A stretch of 64,000 nt of DNA, taken from positions 17,504 through 81,503 of the forward strand of contig NZ_VHIZ01000053.1 in assembly GCF_006494375.1 (NCBI RefSeq), read 5' to 3'. The translations under genes were made by a program, and so were the position numbers. Shown here piece by piece: positions 13,517 to 24,441 of this stretch (position 1 is the stretch's first letter; each line of letters begins with the position of its first letter). The notes below the pieces were generated by a model. That model saw only the letters and a list, made by a program, of their open reading frames with translations. It had not been told where the DNA came from and did no database searches. This stretch comes from Pantoea anthophila. Its GTDB lineage: Bacteria > Pseudomonadota > Gammaproteobacteria > Enterobacterales > Enterobacteriaceae.

Positions 13517-15328
13517 ATGACGACTCAGGCACCTGGTTCAATGCTTCCGCTCTCTCCGGAACAACTCGCCCGCTTACAGGCGGCGACGACAGATTATTCC
13601 CCGACTCAACTGGCGTGGCTGTCAGGCTATTTCTGGGGCAGGGTAGAACAGGCACCGGGTAGCGCCGTCGCCAGCAGCACACCGCCTGCGGCGGCCGCTG
13701 AAGCACCGGTTATCACACTGCTTTCCGCCTCACAGACCGGCAATGCCCGTCGTCTGGCCGAGCAGCTGCGTGATGACCTGCTGGCCGCGAAGCTGAATGT
13801 CAACCTGGTGAACGCCGGTGATTACAAGTTCAAACAGATTGGCCAGGAAAAGATGCTGGTCGTCGTTACCTCGACCCAGGGCGAGGGCGAACCGCCTGAA
13901 GAGGCGGTGGCGCTGCATAAGTTCCTGATGTCGAAAAAGGCACCGAAAATGGAGGGGGCCGCCTTTGCCGTGTTTGGCCTGGGCGACACCTCCTATGAAT
14001 TCTTCAGTCAGGCGGGCAAAGATTTTGACAGCCGTCTGGCCGAGCTGGGCGGCGAGCGCCTGCTTGATCGCGTGGATGCGGATGTCGAGTATGCGGAGCA
14101 GGCCACGGCCTGGCGCAGTGCGCTGACAGCGATCCTCAAAGCGCGGGTGCCGACCGAATCGCCGGCGCAGGCGGCCGCGACAGTGGCAGGCAGCGTCAAC
14201 GAAGTGACCACCAGCCCCTACAGCAAAGAGGCGCCGCTCAGCGCCAGCCTGGCGGTGAATCAGAAAATCACCGGACGCGATTCCGACAAAGATGTGCGCC
14301 ATATCGAAATCGATCTGGGCGACTCCGGTCTGCGCTACCAGCCCGGCGATGCGCTGGGCGTCTGGTATGAAAACGACGCGGCGCTGGTCAGCGAACTGCT
14401 GGAGCTGGTCTGGCTGAAAGGCGATGAACCGGTTGAGGTTCAGGGCAGCACGCTGCCGCTGGCCGAGGCGCTGCAGAAGCATTTCGAACTGACGGTGAAC
14501 ACGGCGCAGATTGTTGCGCAGTACGCTCAGCTGTCGCGTAACGCCGAACTGCTGGCTCTGGTGGATGATAAAGCCAGACTGCAGCACTATGCGCAGCAGT
14601 ACCCCATCGTCGACATGGTGCGCCTGGCTCCGTCTGAGCTCAGCGCAGAACAGCTGACCGGACTGCTGCGTCCGCTGACGCCGCGACTCTACTCTATCGC
14701 CTCCTCTCAGGCAGAGACCGATACCGAAGTGCATATCACCGTGGGTGCCGTTCGCTTTGATATTGAAGGTCGCCAGCGTGGCGGCGGTGCATCCACCTGG
14801 CTGGCCGATCGGATCGAAGAAGAGGGCGAGGTCCGGGTGTTCATCGAACATAACGACAACTTCCGCCTGCCGGCCGATCCGGATGCTCCGGTCATCATGA
14901 TCGGGCCGGGCACCGGCATCGCCCCCTTCCGCGCCTTTATGCAGCAGCGCGATAACGACGGTGCGGGCGGCAAAAACTGGCTATTCTTTGGCAATCCCCA
15001 CTTCACCGAGGATTTCCTCTATCAGGTCGAGTGGCAGAAATATGTGAAGGATGGTCTGCTGACCCATATCGACCTCGCCTGGTCACGCGATCAGGCTGAA
15101 AAGATTTACGTTCAGGATAAGATCCGCGCGAAAGGTGCCGAAGTGTGGCGCTGGATTCAGGAGGGCGCGCATCTTTATGTCTGTGGCGACGCCAATCGCA
15201 TGGCAAAAGACGTCGAGCAGGCATTGCTGGATGTGGTGGTCGAACACGGCGGAATGGATCGTGAAACGGCCGACGAATTTTTAAGTGAGCTGCGCATTGA
15301 GCGCCGTTATCAGCGAGACGTTTACTAA
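13517..15328 (+). CDS. cysJ: Sulfite reductase (NADPH) flavoprotein alpha subunit CysJ
   Basis: Passes electrons from NADPH through FAD and FMN to the CysI hemoprotein, which reduces sulfite to sulfide. The 603 residues hold an N-terminal flavodoxin domain ([15 protein letters not shown] from about residue 70), an FAD-binding domain with RLYSIASSQ, and an NADP domain ([27 protein letters not shown]). It ends ERRYQRDVY, the typical C-terminus. It overlaps cysI by one base (TAATG). Confidence 0.98.
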   Translation: MTTQAPGSMLPLSPEQLARLQAATTDYSPTQLAWLSGYFWGRVEQAPGSAVASSTPPAAAAEAPVITLLSASQTGNARRLAEQLRDDLLAAKLNVNLVNAGDYKFKQIGQEKMLVVVTSTQGEGEPPEEAVALHKFLMSKKAPKMEGAAFAVFGLGDTSYEFFSQAGKDFDSRLAELGGERLLDRVDADVEYAEQATAWRSALTAILKARVPTESPAQAAATVAGSVNEVTTSPYSKEAPLSASLAVNQKITGRDSDKDVRHIEIDLGDSGLRYQPGDALGVWYENDAALVSELLELVWLKGDEPVEVQGSTLPLAEALQKHFELTVNTAQIVAQYAQLSRNAELLALVDDKARLQHYAQQYPIVDMVRLAPSELSAEQLTGLLRPLTPRLYSIASSQAETDTEVHITVGAVRFDIEGRQRGGGASTWLADRIEEEGEVRVFIEHNDNFRLPADPDAPVIMIGPGTGIAPFRAFMQQRDNDGAGGKNWLFFGNPHFTEDFLYQVEWQKYVKDGLLTHIDLAWSRDQAEKIYVQDKIRAKGAEVWRWIQEGAHLYVCGDANRMAKDVEQALLDVVVEHGGMDRETADEFLSELRIERRYQRDVY

Positions 15329-17049
15329 TGAGCGATAAACACCCTGGACCGCTGGTTGTAGAAGGCAAATTAACCGACGCCGAGCGTCTGAAGAAGCAGA
15401 GCAACTATCTGCGCGGCACTATTAAAGAAGATCTGGAAGAGGGTCTGACCGGTGGATTTACCGGCGATAACTTCCTGCTTATCCGTTTCCACGGCATGTA
15501 CCAGCAGGACGATCGCGACATCCGTGCCGAGCGTGCTGAGCAGAAGCTGGAGCCGCGCCACGCCATGATGCTGCGCTGCCGTCTGCCGGGCGGAATTATT
15601 ACGCCGACCCAGTGGCTGGCGATCGACAGATTTGCCACCGACAAAACCCTTTATGGCAGCATCCGTCTGACCAACCGTCAGACCTTCCAGTTTCACGGCA
15701 TTCTGAAAAAGAACGTGAAGCCGACGCATCAGATGCTGCACGAAGTGGGGCTGGACGCGCTGGCGACCGCCAACGACGTCAACCGTAACGTGCTCTGCAC
15801 CTCGAACCCGGTTGAGTCGGAGCTGCATCAGGAAGCGTATGAGTGGGCGAAGAAGCTCTCTGAGCATCTGCTGCCGCGCACCCGTGCCTATGCCGAGATC
15901 TGGTGGGATAAGGAAAAGATCGCGACCACCGATGAAGAGCCGATCCTCGGTGAAACCTATCTGCCGCGTAAGTTCAAAACGACGGTGGTGATCCCGCCGC
16001 ACAACGACGTGGATCTGCACGCCAACGACCTGAACTTCGTGGCGATCGCTGAAAATGGCAAGCTGGTGGGCTTTAACCTGCTGGTAGGCGGCGGCCTGTC
16101 GATCGAGCACGGCAACAAAGCGACCTACGCACGCACCGCCAGCGAGTTTGGCTACTTCCCGGTGGATAAGATCCTCGACGTGGCTGAAGCGGTTGTCACC
16201 ACCCAGCGCGACTGGGGTAACCGTACCGACCGTAAAAACGCCAAAACCAAGTACACCCTGGAGCGCGTGGGCGTCGAGACCTTTAAGGCGGAAGTGGAAA
16301 AACGTGCCGGCGTGACCTTTGAGCCGATCCGCCCGTATGAATTCACCACCCGTGGCGATCGCATTGGCTGGATTAAAGGCATCGACAATAAATGGCACCT
16401 GACGCTGTTTATCGAGAATGGTCGCCTGCTCGACTATCCAGGCCGTCCGCTGAAGAGCGGCATTGCCGAAATTGCGAAAGTCCATCAGGGCGATTTCCGC
16501 CTGACCGCCAACCAGAACCTGATTGTGGCGGGCGTGCCGGAGAGCGAGAAAGCGAAGATTGAAGCGATTGCCCGTGAACATGGTCTGATGGATCACGTCA
16601 CGCCGCAGCGCGAAAACTCGATGGCCTGCGTGGCCTTCCCGACCTGTCCGCTGGCGATGGCGGAAGCAGAACGCTTCCTGCCTGCCTTCGTGACCAAAGT
16701 CGAGGGCATCATGCATGCGCACGGCGTCGGTGATGAGCACATAGTGTTACGCGTTACCGGTTGTCCGAACGGTTGTGGTCGTGCCATGCTGGCAGAGCTG
16801 GGTCTGGTGGGTAAAGCGCCAGGCCGCTATAACCTGCATCTGGGCGGAAACCGCACCGGAACGCGTATTCCCCGCATGTACCGTGAGAACATTAACGAAA
16901 GCGAAATTCTCGCCACCATTGATGAGCTGGTGGGACGCTGGGCCACCGAGCGCCAGGCCGCAGAAGGCTTTGGTGACTTCACCATCCGCGCGGGCATTGT
17001 CGCGCCGGTGCTGGACCCGGCACGCGACTTTTGGGAGGAGGCAAAATGA
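15328..17049 (+). CDS. cysI: Sulfite reductase hemoprotein beta subunit CysI
   Basis: Six-electron reduction of sulfite to sulfide at a siroheme coupled to a 4Fe-4S cluster. The 573-residue protein has the four cluster cysteines C434, C440, C479 and C483 ([20 protein letters not shown]), the same numbers as E. coli CysI, with C483 the shared siroheme ligand in that family. Its cofactor is made by CysG, encoded at 19513. It overlaps cysH by ATGA. Confidence 0.98.
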   Translation: MSDKHPGPLVVEGKLTDAERLKKQSNYLRGTIKEDLEEGLTGGFTGDNFLLIRFHGMYQQDDRDIRAERAEQKLEPRHAMMLRCRLPGGIITPTQWLAIDRFATDKTLYGSIRLTNRQTFQFHGILKKNVKPTHQMLHEVGLDALATANDVNRNVLCTSNPVESELHQEAYEWAKKLSEHLLPRTRAYAEIWWDKEKIATTDEEPILGETYLPRKFKTTVVIPPHNDVDLHANDLNFVAIAENGKLVGFNLLVGGGLSIEHGNKATYARTASEFGYFPVDKILDVAEAVVTTQRDWGNRTDRKNAKTKYTLERVGVETFKAEVEKRAGVTFEPIRPYEFTTRGDRIGWIKGIDNKWHLTLFIENGRLLDYPGRPLKSGIAEIAKVHQGDFRLTANQNLIVAGVPESEKAKIEAIAREHGLMDHVTPQRENSMACVAFPTCPLAMAEAERFLPAFVTKVEGIMHAHGVGDEHIVLRVTGCPNGCGRAMLAELGLVGKAPGRYNLHLGGNRTGTRIPRMYRENINESEILATIDELVGRWATERQAAEGFGDFTIRAGIVAPVLDPARDFWEEAK

Positions 17050-17780
17050 GTCATCCTGACCTCGCAACACTGAATGAGATGTCCAAAGTCCAGCGTGCAA
17101 TGGCGCTGGCGGCGACCAATGCGCAGCTGGAGAAGGCGTCAGCAGAAGAGCGGGTCAGCTGGGCGCTGGAGCATCTGCCGGGCGCCTATGTGCTCTCCTC
17201 CAGCTTCGGTATTCAGGCCGCGGTGTCGCTGCACCTGGTGACGCGTCAGCAGCCCGATATTCCGGTGATCCTGACCGACACCGGCTATCTCTTCCCGGAG
17301 ACTTACCGTTTTATTGATGAGCTGGCTGACCAGCTCAATCTCAACCTCAAAGTGTTCCGCGCCGAAACCTCCCCGGCCTGGCAGGAAGCGCGCTACGGCA
17401 AACTGTGGGAGCAGGGCGTCGAGGGGATTGAGAAGTATAACGAGATCAACAAAGTCGAACCGATGAACCGCGCGCTGGAAACCCTGGGCGCGCAGACCTG
17501 GTTTGCCGGTTTGCGCCGCGATCAGTCGGGCAGCCGGGCGAATCTGCCGGTGCTGGGCGTGCAGCGCGGCGTCTTTAAGGTGCTGCCGATTATCGACTGG
17601 GATAACCGGAAGATTCATCAGTATCTGGAACAGCACAAGCTGAAATACCATCCGCTGTGGGATGAGGGCTATCTCTCGGTGGGCGATACCCACACCACCC
17701 GCAAGTGGGAACCGGGTATGGCAGAAGAAGAGACCCGCTTCTTCGGTCTCAAGCGTGAGTGCGGCCTGCACGAAGGCTGA
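17046..17780 (+). CDS. cysH: Phosphoadenosine phosphosulfate reductase CysH
   Basis: Thioredoxin-dependent reduction of PAPS to sulfite. The 244-residue protein (same length as E. coli) has the PP-loop-like [10 protein letters not shown], the [10 protein letters not shown] segment, and the catalytic C239 in the C-terminal ECGLHEG. It lacks the extra cysteine pairs of APS reductases, so PAPS is the substrate. The start is ATG 17046, which overlaps the cysI stop. Last gene of the cysJIH operon. Confidence 0.98.
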   Translation: MSHPDLATLNEMSKVQRAMALAATNAQLEKASAEERVSWALEHLPGAYVLSSSFGIQAAVSLHLVTRQQPDIPVILTDTGYLFPETYRFIDELADQLNLNLKVFRAETSPAWQEARYGKLWEQGVEGIEKYNEINKVEPMNRALETLGAQTWFAGLRRDQSGSRANLPVLGVQRGVFKVLPIIDWDNRKIHQYLEQHKLKYHPLWDEGYLSVGDTHTTRKWEPGMAEEETRFFGLKRECGLHEG

Positions 17781-17792
17781 ATCCTGCGCCTC

Positions 17793-17821
17793 TTTTCTCC
17801 CCCCTGGCTGGGGGGAGAGAA
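17793..17821 (+). terminator. Stem-loop after cysH
   Basis: CTCCCCCC (17797-17804) and GGGGGGAG (17810-17817) form a very GC-rich stem, extended by a TTTT/AGAA pairing with a wobble, 16 bp after the cysH stop. It lies between convergent genes. There is no T-tract on the 3' side, so termination strength is uncertain. Confidence 0.5.
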
Positions 17822-17839
17822 GGGCGTCACTGCCCGAAC

Positions 17840-18124
17840 TCAGACGCCGGTTAAGCCACTGAAGGCTTCCGCTGCCCGCGTGACATTCACCTTTGTCACC
17901 TCATACTGCGCCACGGCGACAAAAGGATCTTCCGCTAAGATCGCCTCCAGCCGTTCACGCTCAATATCCCTCACCAGCAGCATCCCGCCGGTGCGCGGAT
18001 CTTTCCGTCCCGCCGCAATAAAAATGTCCGCGTCAAAATAGCGATTGAGCCAGTCGATATGGCCAGCCAGCAGGGTTTCAACTTCCTCTACCGGCCGAAT
18101 GTAATTCAGAAAGACGACGTACAT
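17840..18124 (-). CDS. YciI-like family protein
   Basis: The 94-residue protein (MYVVFLNYIRPVEEVETLLAGHIDWL) resembles the YciI/YCII domain: a small ferredoxin-like fold with a conserved His in the LxxHxxWL helix (H22) and an acidic residue in AEDPFVAVAQYEV. Members of this family are of mostly unknown function, some with weak hydrolase or lyase-like roles. It starts 9 bp after iap ends on the same strand and is probably cotranscribed with it. Not in this place in E. coli. Confidence 0.75.
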   Translation of the reverse strand: MYVVFLNYIRPVEEVETLLAGHIDWLNRYFDADIFIAAGRKDPRTGGMLLVRDIERERLEAILAEDPFVAVAQYEVTKVNVTRAAEAFSGLTGV

Positions 18125-18133
18125 GTCAGATCC

Positions 18134-19147
18134 TCACACGTTGGGATTGGTCAGTTCTCTGAGCAGCGGCAGCAGCACGCTGACACTGTCATGGGTTCGC
18201 CGGGCTATCTGACCCGGCAGCCAGCGGTCAAGGTAGTTCAGATTATCCAGGTCAGTCTGATGGCGGGTGACGCCCTCGGGAAAGTGGCGGCTGCGGTGAC
18301 GCTGCAGCGCGCCATCTTTATTCCCCAGCGTCCAGTTACTGGCGGTCACATCCAGCAGCGGAAAGCCCGCCCTGTCAAAGGCATTCAGCCCGCTGACATC
18401 TTTGCGGGTCAGCTGATGACTGGCGGCGGGAATGCCGAGCTGGCGGGCCAGCAGCAGCGCCCGATCGCTGGTCTGCTTGCGTACCGCCCGGGGCGTATTC
18501 ATGCCGCTGTTAAAATAGAGGTGATCGCCGGTGATCAGGCTGTTGAGATCGATGACCAGCAGGGTGTTCTTCTTCTCACGCGCGCTCATCCGCTCCACGT
18601 AGTCATCCATGCCGTGCAGATCGGCTTCTCCGGCGCTCAGCGCCACAAAGCGGACGCCATAGTGCAGCGGTTTCTGACTCAGCTGCTGCGCCAGCTCCAG
18701 CATCACGCCCAGCCCTGAGGCGTTATCATCCACCCCCTGCAGACGCAGGCCGCCCAGATTGCGGTGAACCTGGGCGCTGTTCAGCGGCGTCCAGGTATCC
18801 AGATGGGCCACGATCAGGATCTCCTGCGGCACGCTGCCGGCGCGTGCGGCAATGACCGAGGTGGCGGTCAGCTTGTGCCAGCGCCGCGAGCCATCCTCTT
18901 CCTGCCAGTTGTAACCGGTGTTGAACTGGCGGGTATTGGTCTGATAACCCAGCGCGGTAAATTGCTGCTGCAGATAGTCAGCCGCCATCAGCTCAGCCGG
19001 GCTGCCACTCATGCGGCCCGGGAAAAAGGTGGCGATGTGCCGGACCTGCTGCTCGGCAAACTGGCCGGGCGGCGTGGCCAGTGCCAGCGGGGAGAGGAGT
19101 GCGCCAGACAAAAGAGTGGCAACCCTCAGACGGAGGGAACAAAACAT
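18134..19147 (-). CDS. iap: Aminopeptidase Iap (M28 family, periplasmic)
   Basis: Exported zinc aminopeptidase; in E. coli Iap removes N-terminal Arg from alkaline phosphatase to change its isozyme form. The 337-residue protein has a signal peptide (residues 1-24, hydrophobic core ATLLSGALLSPLALA) and M28 metal-site motifs: AHLDTW, GVDDNASGLGVMLELA and the acidic SAGEADLHGMD. E. coli Iap is about 345 residues. It lies between cysH and the cysDNC block, as in E. coli, but without the neighbouring CRISPR array. Confidence 0.88.
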   Translation of the reverse strand: MFCSLRLRVATLLSGALLSPLALATPPGQFAEQQVRHIATFFPGRMSGSPAELMAADYLQQQFTALGYQTNTRQFNTGYNWQEEDGSRRWHKLTATSVIAARAGSVPQEILIVAHLDTWTPLNSAQVHRNLGGLRLQGVDDNASGLGVMLELAQQLSQKPLHYGVRFVALSAGEADLHGMDDYVERMSAREKKNTLLVIDLNSLITGDHLYFNSGMNTPRAVRKQTSDRALLLARQLGIPAASHQLTRKDVSGLNAFDRAGFPLLDVTASNWTLGNKDGALQRHRSRHFPEGVTRHQTDLDNLNYLDRWLPGQIARRTHDSVSVLLPLLRELTNPNV

Positions 19148-19215
19148 AGTGCATCCTTTTTTTTATTTGTCCGGAGCGGGCCTGTACAGGGGCCAGGGCC
19201 GCTCATGCCGGGCGT

Positions 19216-19221
19216 ATTATA
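19216..19221 (-). promoter_or_regulatory. Candidate -10 element for iap
   Basis: The minus strand reads a perfect TATAAT about 70 bp upstream of the iap start. No good -35 lies at 16-18 bp, so this is tentative. It sits in the 365-bp divergent iap/cysG gap (19148-19512), where no gene was found. Confidence 0.3.
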
Positions 19222-19413
19222 CGCTTTTTGTTCCGCAATCCTGTTAGTGGAATCGGGCGCTGTCGCCTCCGGCACAGAGAGGCAGACCTTTGCGCTGGCA
19301 CTTATCTGCTTTTGCAGCGCAGCAGGTGCGGAGGAATCTGTGAGCCTGTTCACGAAAAAGCCATTACATTTCATCTGTTAAGATCAAATTGTTCTGTGCT
19401 TTGCGACACCGTT

Positions 19414-19478
19414 ATTCCATTCGGTAACTACTCATTCCAATTCGTAATTTCATCTGGATAAACTCAGCGACGTATAGT
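19414..19478 (+). promoter_or_regulatory. cysG-cysDNC promoter with direct repeats (possible CysB site)
   Basis: ATTCCATTCGGTAA (19414-19427) and ATTCCAATTCGTAA (19434-19447) repeat with a 20-bp period, about two helical turns. A -10-like TATAGT lies at 19473-19478 without a good -35. The repeats would fall at roughly -71 to -38 from the inferred start site, where CysB sits at E. coli cys promoters. The factor is an inference. Confidence 0.45.
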
Positions 19479-19512
19479 CCCGTTAATACAAAGTTAAAAC
19501 ATCAGGGTTAAC

Positions 19513-20928
19513 GTGGACTATTTGCCTCTTTTTGCCGATCTCTCTGGCCGCCCGGTTCTGGTTGTCGGCGGTGGAGATATTGCGTCGCGAAAAATTGAAC
19601 TGCTGCGTCGCGCGCGCGCGCGTGTTCAGATCGCCTCTCGTGAACTCTGCCCGGAACTGCAGGAACTGCTGGATAAGCAGGAGCTGGAGTGGGTGGCGAC
19701 CGAATTTGATCCGGCTCAGCTGGATGGCGTTTTCCTGGTGATTGCTGCCACCGACGATAACCATCTCAACACCCAGGTTTTTGAAGCCGCTAACGCGCGG
19801 CATAAGCTGGTTAACGTGGTCGACGACCAGCCAAAATGCACCTTCATCTTCCCGTCGATTGTTGACCGCTCACCGCTGGTAGTAGCGATCTCCTCCAGCG
19901 GCACCGCGCCGGTACTGGCACGCATGCTGCGCGAAAAAATCGAAACGCTGCTGCCCGCCAGTCTGGGTCAGATGGCGGAGGTAGCCGGGCTGTGGCGCGA
20001 TAAGGTCAAACAGCGCTTCAGCCGCATGTCCGATCGTCGGCGTTTCTGGGAGCGGGCCTTCGACGGTCTGTTCGCCAGTCAGATGTCCGCCGGTAACGTC
20101 GAAGAGGCGAAGCGCACGCTGGATCGTGAACTGCTGGAAGAGCCAACCCGTCAGGGCGAGATCTTTCTGGTCGGTGCCGGGCCGGGCGACAGCGGCCTGC
20201 TGACGCTGCGTGGCCTGCAGGTAATGCAGTTAGCCGATGTGGTGCTCTATGACCATCTGGTCAGCGAAGAGGTGCTGGACCTGGTGCGTCGTGACGCCGA
20301 CCGCATCTGCGTCGGTAAACGCGCCAGCGCGCATACGTTGCCGCAGGAAGAGATTAATCAGTTGCTGGTCGCGCTGGCGAAGAAAGGCAAGCGGGTGGTG
20401 CGCCTCAAGGGCGGCGATCCCTTTATCTTTGGCCGCGGCGGCGAAGAGCTGCAGGCGGCACAGCAGGCGGGGATCCCGTTCCAGGTGGTGCCGGGCGTCA
20501 CCGCGGCTGCCGGTGCGACGGCCTATGCCGGGATTCCGCTGACCCACCGCGACTATGCCCAGAGCGTGATGTTTATTACCGGTCACTGCCGTCCCGATGG
20601 CGATGATATTGACTGGCCATCGCTGGCGCGTGCGCGTCAGACGCTGGCGATCTACATGGGCACGGTTAAAGCGGCTGCTATCAGCGCGGCGCTGATTCAG
20701 CATGGTCGTGCACCATCAACGCCAGTGGCGGTGATCAGTCGCGGCACCCGTCAGGATCAGCAGGTGCTGACCGGCACCTTAGAACACCTTGAGGCGCTGG
20801 CCGCCTCGGCACCTACTCCGGCGCTGCTGGTGATCGGAGAGGTGGTTAATCTGCACGGGCAACTTGCCTGGTTTAAACATTCAGCACAGCAGGGGGCTCG
20901 CGAGTCCGCCGTTGTCAATCTGGCTTGA
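19513..20928 (+). CDS. cysG: Siroheme synthase CysG
   Basis: Trifunctional enzyme that makes siroheme from uroporphyrinogen III. The N-terminal domain ([15 protein letters not shown]) is the NAD-dependent precorrin-2 dehydrogenase/sirohydrochlorin ferrochelatase. The C-terminal domain ([29 protein letters not shown]) is the SAM uroporphyrinogen methyltransferase. It has 471 residues and starts with GTG, as does E. coli cysG. Unlike E. coli, where cysG lies by nirBDC, this copy lies 9 bp upstream of cysD, which couples cofactor supply for CysI to sulfate activation. A second copy elsewhere cannot be excluded. Confidence 0.97.
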   Translation: MDYLPLFADLSGRPVLVVGGGDIASRKIELLRRARARVQIASRELCPELQELLDKQELEWVATEFDPAQLDGVFLVIAATDDNHLNTQVFEAANARHKLVNVVDDQPKCTFIFPSIVDRSPLVVAISSSGTAPVLARMLREKIETLLPASLGQMAEVAGLWRDKVKQRFSRMSDRRRFWERAFDGLFASQMSAGNVEEAKRTLDRELLEEPTRQGEIFLVGAGPGDSGLLTLRGLQVMQLADVVLYDHLVSEEVLDLVRRDADRICVGKRASAHTLPQEEINQLLVALAKKGKRVVRLKGGDPFIFGRGGEELQAAQQAGIPFQVVPGVTAAAGATAYAGIPLTHRDYAQSVMFITGHCRPDGDDIDWPSLARARQTLAIYMGTVKAAAISAALIQHGRAPSTPVAVISRGTRQDQQVLTGTLEHLEALAASAPTPALLVIGEVVNLHGQLAWFKHSAQQGARESAVVNLA

Positions 20929-20937
20929 GGGAAAATC

Positions 20938-21846
20938 ATGGACCAAAAACGACTCACTCATCTGCGTCAGCTGGAGGCGGAGAGCATCCATATCATTCGC
21001 GAAGTGGCTGCAGAGTTCAGCAACCCGGTGATGATGTACTCCATCGGCAAAGACTCTTCGGTCATGCTGCACCTGGCACGCAAAGCGTTCTATCCGGGCA
21101 CGCTGCCGTTTCCGTTGCTGCATGTGGACACCGGCTGGAAATTCCGCGAGATGTATGAATTTCGTGACCGCACCGTGAAAGCGATGGGTGCCGAGCTGAT
21201 CGTTCACCGCAACCCGGAAGGGGTGGCGATGGGCATTAACCCGTTTGTCCACGGCAGCGCCAAACACACCGACATCATGAAAACGGAAGGGCTGAAGCAG
21301 GCGCTGGACAAATATGGTTTTGACGCGGCCTTCGGCGGCGCACGTCGCGATGAAGAGAAGTCGCGTGCCAAAGAGCGTATCTACTCGTTCCGTGACCGCT
21401 TCCATCGCTGGGACCCGAAAAACCAGCGCCCTGAGCTGTGGCACAACTACAACGGTCAGATCAACAAGGGCGAAAGCATCCGCGTTTTCCCGCTGTCGAA
21501 CTGGACCGAACTGGATATCTGGCAGTACATCTTCCTGGAAAACATCGAGATCGTGCCGCTCTATCTCGCCGCGCCGCGTCCGGTGCTGGAGCGTGACGGC
21601 ATGCTGATGATGATTGACGACGATCGTATCAATCTGCAGCCGGGTGAAGAGATCACCCAACGGATGGTCCGTTTCCGTACCCTCGGCTGCTGGCCGCTGA
21701 CCGGTGCAGTAGAGTCCGAAGCGCAGACGCTGCCGGAGATCATCGAAGAGATGCTGGTGTCCACCACCAGTGAGCGTCAGGGCCGCATGATCGACCGCGA
21801 CCAGTCCGGTTCGATGGAACTGAAAAAACGCCAGGGTTATTTCTAA
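20938..21846 (+). CDS. cysD: Sulfate adenylyltransferase subunit 2 CysD
   Basis: Catalytic ATP sulfurylase subunit that forms APS from sulfate and ATP, driven by GTP hydrolysis in CysN. The 302-residue protein is an adenine nucleotide alpha-hydrolase with the PP-loop [13 protein letters not shown] and the family C-terminus [12 protein letters not shown]. It lies between cysG (9 bp) and cysN (11 bp) in one operon. Confidence 0.98.
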   Translation: MDQKRLTHLRQLEAESIHIIREVAAEFSNPVMMYSIGKDSSVMLHLARKAFYPGTLPFPLLHVDTGWKFREMYEFRDRTVKAMGAELIVHRNPEGVAMGINPFVHGSAKHTDIMKTEGLKQALDKYGFDAAFGGARRDEEKSRAKERIYSFRDRFHRWDPKNQRPELWHNYNGQINKGESIRVFPLSNWTELDIWQYIFLENIEIVPLYLAAPRPVLERDGMLMMIDDDRINLQPGEEITQRMVRFRTLGCWPLTGAVESEAQTLPEIIEEMLVSTTSERQGRMIDRDQSGSMELKKRQGYF

Positions 21847-21857
21847 GGAGACGCCAG

Positions 21858-23285
21858 ATGAATACCGTAATTGCACAACAGATTGCCGACCAGGGCGGCG
21901 TTGAAGCCTGGCTGACCGCTCAGCAACACAAGAGCCTGCTGCGTTTTCTGACCTGCGGCAGCGTGGACGATGGAAAAAGTACCCTGATTGGGCGTCTGCT
22001 GCACGACACCCGTCAGATCTATGAAGACCAGCTCTCTTCACTGCACAACGACAGCAAACGTCACGGCACCCAGGGCGAGAAGCTCGATCTGGCGCTGCTG
22101 GTGGACGGTCTGCAGGCGGAGCGTGAGCAGGGCATTACCATCGACGTGGCCTACCGCTACTTCTCGACCGAAAAGCGTAAATTCATTATTGCCGACACGC
22201 CGGGCCATGAGCAGTACACCCGCAACATGGCGACCGGGGCGTCCACCTGCGACCTGGCGATCCTGCTGATCGACGCGCGAAAAGGCGTGCTGGATCAGAC
22301 CCGTCGTCACAGCTTTATCTCGACGCTGCTGGGCATTAAGAACCTGGTGGTGGCGATCAACAAGATGGATCTGGTGGACTACAGTCAGGATCGCTTCGAG
22401 GCGATCAAACAGGATTATCTCGATTTCGCCGCCCAGCTGCCGGACGATCTCGACATCCGCTTTGTGCCGATGTCGGCGCTGGAAGGGGATAACGTTGCGA
22501 CGGCCAGCCAGACCATGCCGTGGTACACCGGCCCGACGCTGCTGGACGTGCTGGAGACCGTGGAGCTGAAGCGCGTTGTCGACCATCAGCCGATGCGCTT
22601 CCCGGTGCAGTATGTGAACCGTCCTAACCTCGATTTCCGTGGCTATGCCGGTACCCTGGCGTCAGGCAGCGTGCAGGTAGGACAGCGCGTTAAAGTGCTG
22701 CCGTCTGGCGTGGAGTCGACGATTGCCCGCATTGTGACCTTTGATGGCGATCTGCAGGACGCGGGAGCAGGGGAGGCGATTACCCTGGTGCTGCAGGATG
22801 AGATTGATATCAGCCGTGGCGATCTGCTGGTGGACGCCAGCGAAACGCTGACGGCAGTGCAGTCGGCCAGCGTAGACGTGGTGTGGATGGCGGAGCAGCC
22901 GCTGCAGGCGGGTCAGAGCTACGATCTGAAAATCGCCGGTAAGAAAACCCGTGGCCGGGTCGAAAAGGTGCTGCATCAGGTCGACATCAACTCGCTGGCG
23001 ACCCATCAGGTCGATGCGCTGCCGCTGAACGGAATCGGCCGCATTGAGATCGTCTTCAATGAACCGATGGTGCTCGACAGCTATCAGCAGAACCCGGTGA
23101 CCGGCGGCATGATCTTTATCGATCGCCTGAGCAACGTCACGGTCGGGGCGGGCATGATCCATCAGCCCAACCAGGATGTGCCGGCCAGTACGGGTGAGTT
23201 CAGCGCCTTTGAGCTGGAACTGAATGCGCTGGTGCGTCGTCACTTCCCGCACTGGAACGCGCGCGATCTGCTGGGCGGTCAATAA
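21858..23285 (+). CDS. cysN: Sulfate adenylyltransferase subunit 1 CysN (GTPase)
   Basis: Elongation-factor-like GTPase that couples GTP hydrolysis to APS synthesis by CysD. G motifs: [12 protein letters not shown] (P-loop), [12 protein letters not shown] (G3) and NKMD (G4), followed by beta-barrel domains. It has 475 residues and is not fused to an APS kinase, which is encoded separately by cysC with a one-base overlap. Confidence 0.98.
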   Translation: MNTVIAQQIADQGGVEAWLTAQQHKSLLRFLTCGSVDDGKSTLIGRLLHDTRQIYEDQLSSLHNDSKRHGTQGEKLDLALLVDGLQAEREQGITIDVAYRYFSTEKRKFIIADTPGHEQYTRNMATGASTCDLAILLIDARKGVLDQTRRHSFISTLLGIKNLVVAINKMDLVDYSQDRFEAIKQDYLDFAAQLPDDLDIRFVPMSALEGDNVATASQTMPWYTGPTLLDVLETVELKRVVDHQPMRFPVQYVNRPNLDFRGYAGTLASGSVQVGQRVKVLPSGVESTIARIVTFDGDLQDAGAGEAITLVLQDEIDISRGDLLVDASETLTAVQSASVDVVWMAEQPLQAGQSYDLKIAGKKTRGRVEKVLHQVDINSLATHQVDALPLNGIGRIEIVFNEPMVLDSYQQNPVTGGMIFIDRLSNVTVGAGMIHQPNQDVPASTGEFSAFELELNALVRRHFPHWNARDLLGGQ

Positions 23286-23890
23286 TGGCGCAGCACGACG
23301 ACAACGTGGTGTGGCATGACCATCCGGTCACCCGCGCGGCACGCGAACAGCAGCACGGCCATCAGGGCGTGGTGCTGTGGTTTACCGGGCTGTCGGGCTC
23401 GGGGAAATCCACGGTCGCCGGTGCGCTGGAGCAGGCGCTGCACCGCATCGGTGTCAGCACCTATCTGCTGGATGGGGATAATGTGCGTCACGGCCTGTGC
23501 CGTGACCTCGGTTTCAGCGATGACGACCGCAAAGAGAATATCCGTCGGGTCGGCGAAGTGGCGAAACTGATGGTGGATGCCGGATTAGTGGTGCTCACCG
23601 CCTTTATTTCACCGCATCGCGCCGAGCGGCAGATGGTGCGCGATCTGCTGGAACCGGGACAGTTTATCGAGGTGTTTGTCGATACGCCGTTAGCGGTGTG
23701 CGAGGCGCGCGATCCTAAAGGGTTATACCGCAAAGCCCGGGCCGGAGAACTGCGAAACTTCACCGGCATCGACAGCGTTTATGAAGCCCCGGAGAGCCCG
23801 GAAATTCAGCTGGATGGCGAACAATTGGTTACAAAACTGGCCGCCCAATTGTTAGACCTGCTGCGTGACCGCGATATCATCAGATCCTGA
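23285..23890 (+). CDS. cysC: Adenylylsulfate kinase CysC
   Basis: Phosphorylates APS to PAPS, the substrate of CysH. The 201-residue protein has P-loop GLSGSGKST, the DGDNVRHGL substrate segment, FISPHRAER and the mobile lid ([20 protein letters not shown]). Its ATG overlaps the cysN stop by one base (TAATG). Last gene of the cysG-cysDNC operon. Confidence 0.98.
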   Translation: MAQHDDNVVWHDHPVTRAAREQQHGHQGVVLWFTGLSGSGKSTVAGALEQALHRIGVSTYLLDGDNVRHGLCRDLGFSDDDRKENIRRVGEVAKLMVDAGLVVLTAFISPHRAERQMVRDLLEPGQFIEVFVDTPLAVCEARDPKGLYRKARAGELRNFTGIDSVYEAPESPEIQLDGEQLVTKLAAQLLDLLRDRDIIRS

Positions 23891-23944
23891 AGAGACAGCG
23901 GCAAATCGTCTCTGATTTGCCGCCCTCGCACCAACAGGATGCCT

Positions 23945-24265
23945 ATGCAGAACATAACCCCACTGCTCGCTCGTAAAGATGACACCACCCCGGATGAGCC
24001 GCGCTCACTGCTGCCGGGCTGCGTGATCGGCTTTCTCGCTTACTGGTGTGCGCTGGCGATCCCGTTCCTGCTGTTCGGTTCTAACACGCTGTTTTTCTTT
24101 CTTTATACCTGGCCATTCTTTCTGGCGCTGCTGCCGGTTGCGGTGGTCGCCGGTATTGCCCTGAATACCCTGCTCAGCGGACAGTGGCTCTGGACCGCAC
24201 TCGCCACCGTGATTCTGGTGGTCTCTCTCTTCTGGTTAATGTTCTCTTTTCTCTCCGGCTGGTAA
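23945..24265 (+). CDS. ygbE: DUF3561 inner-membrane protein YgbE
   Basis: Small membrane protein of unknown function with three predicted hydrophobic helices (VIGFLAYWCALAIPFLLF, LYTWPFFLALLPVAVVAG and LATVILVVSLFWLMF). The motif GSNTLFFFLYTWPFFLALLPVAVV is shared with E. coli YgbE, which occupies the same place between cysC and ftsB. ATG 23945 is preferred because AGG lies 7 bp before it; an in-frame ATG at 23939 would add two residues. Confidence 0.88.
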   Translation: MQNITPLLARKDDTTPDEPRSLLPGCVIGFLAYWCALAIPFLLFGSNTLFFFLYTWPFFLALLPVAVVAGIALNTLLSGQWLWTALATVILVVSLFWLMFSFLSGW

Positions 24266-24441
24266 GCGCTGATGCTCCTGCGCTGATGTGCAAACGCATC
24301 GGCCGGTTACAAATCTTTTCCCCCTGGAATCGCTGCTGATTCATATTTTGTGCAGACGCGCGGCAAAGCGCGCCATTTTCTCCGCTGGTGTGGAGTCCTG
24401 TGCAAAGTTATGGGATGATTGGGCCGTTTTTAGGGGGCGGG

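Noticed and set aside
15370..16740. 456-codon open frame antisense to cysI
   Set aside because: It lies inside the well-conserved cysI and has no recognisable domain.
17781..18133. Search for a CRISPR array next to iap
   Set aside because: No direct repeats with regular spacers were seen in the cysH-iap or iap-cysG gaps.
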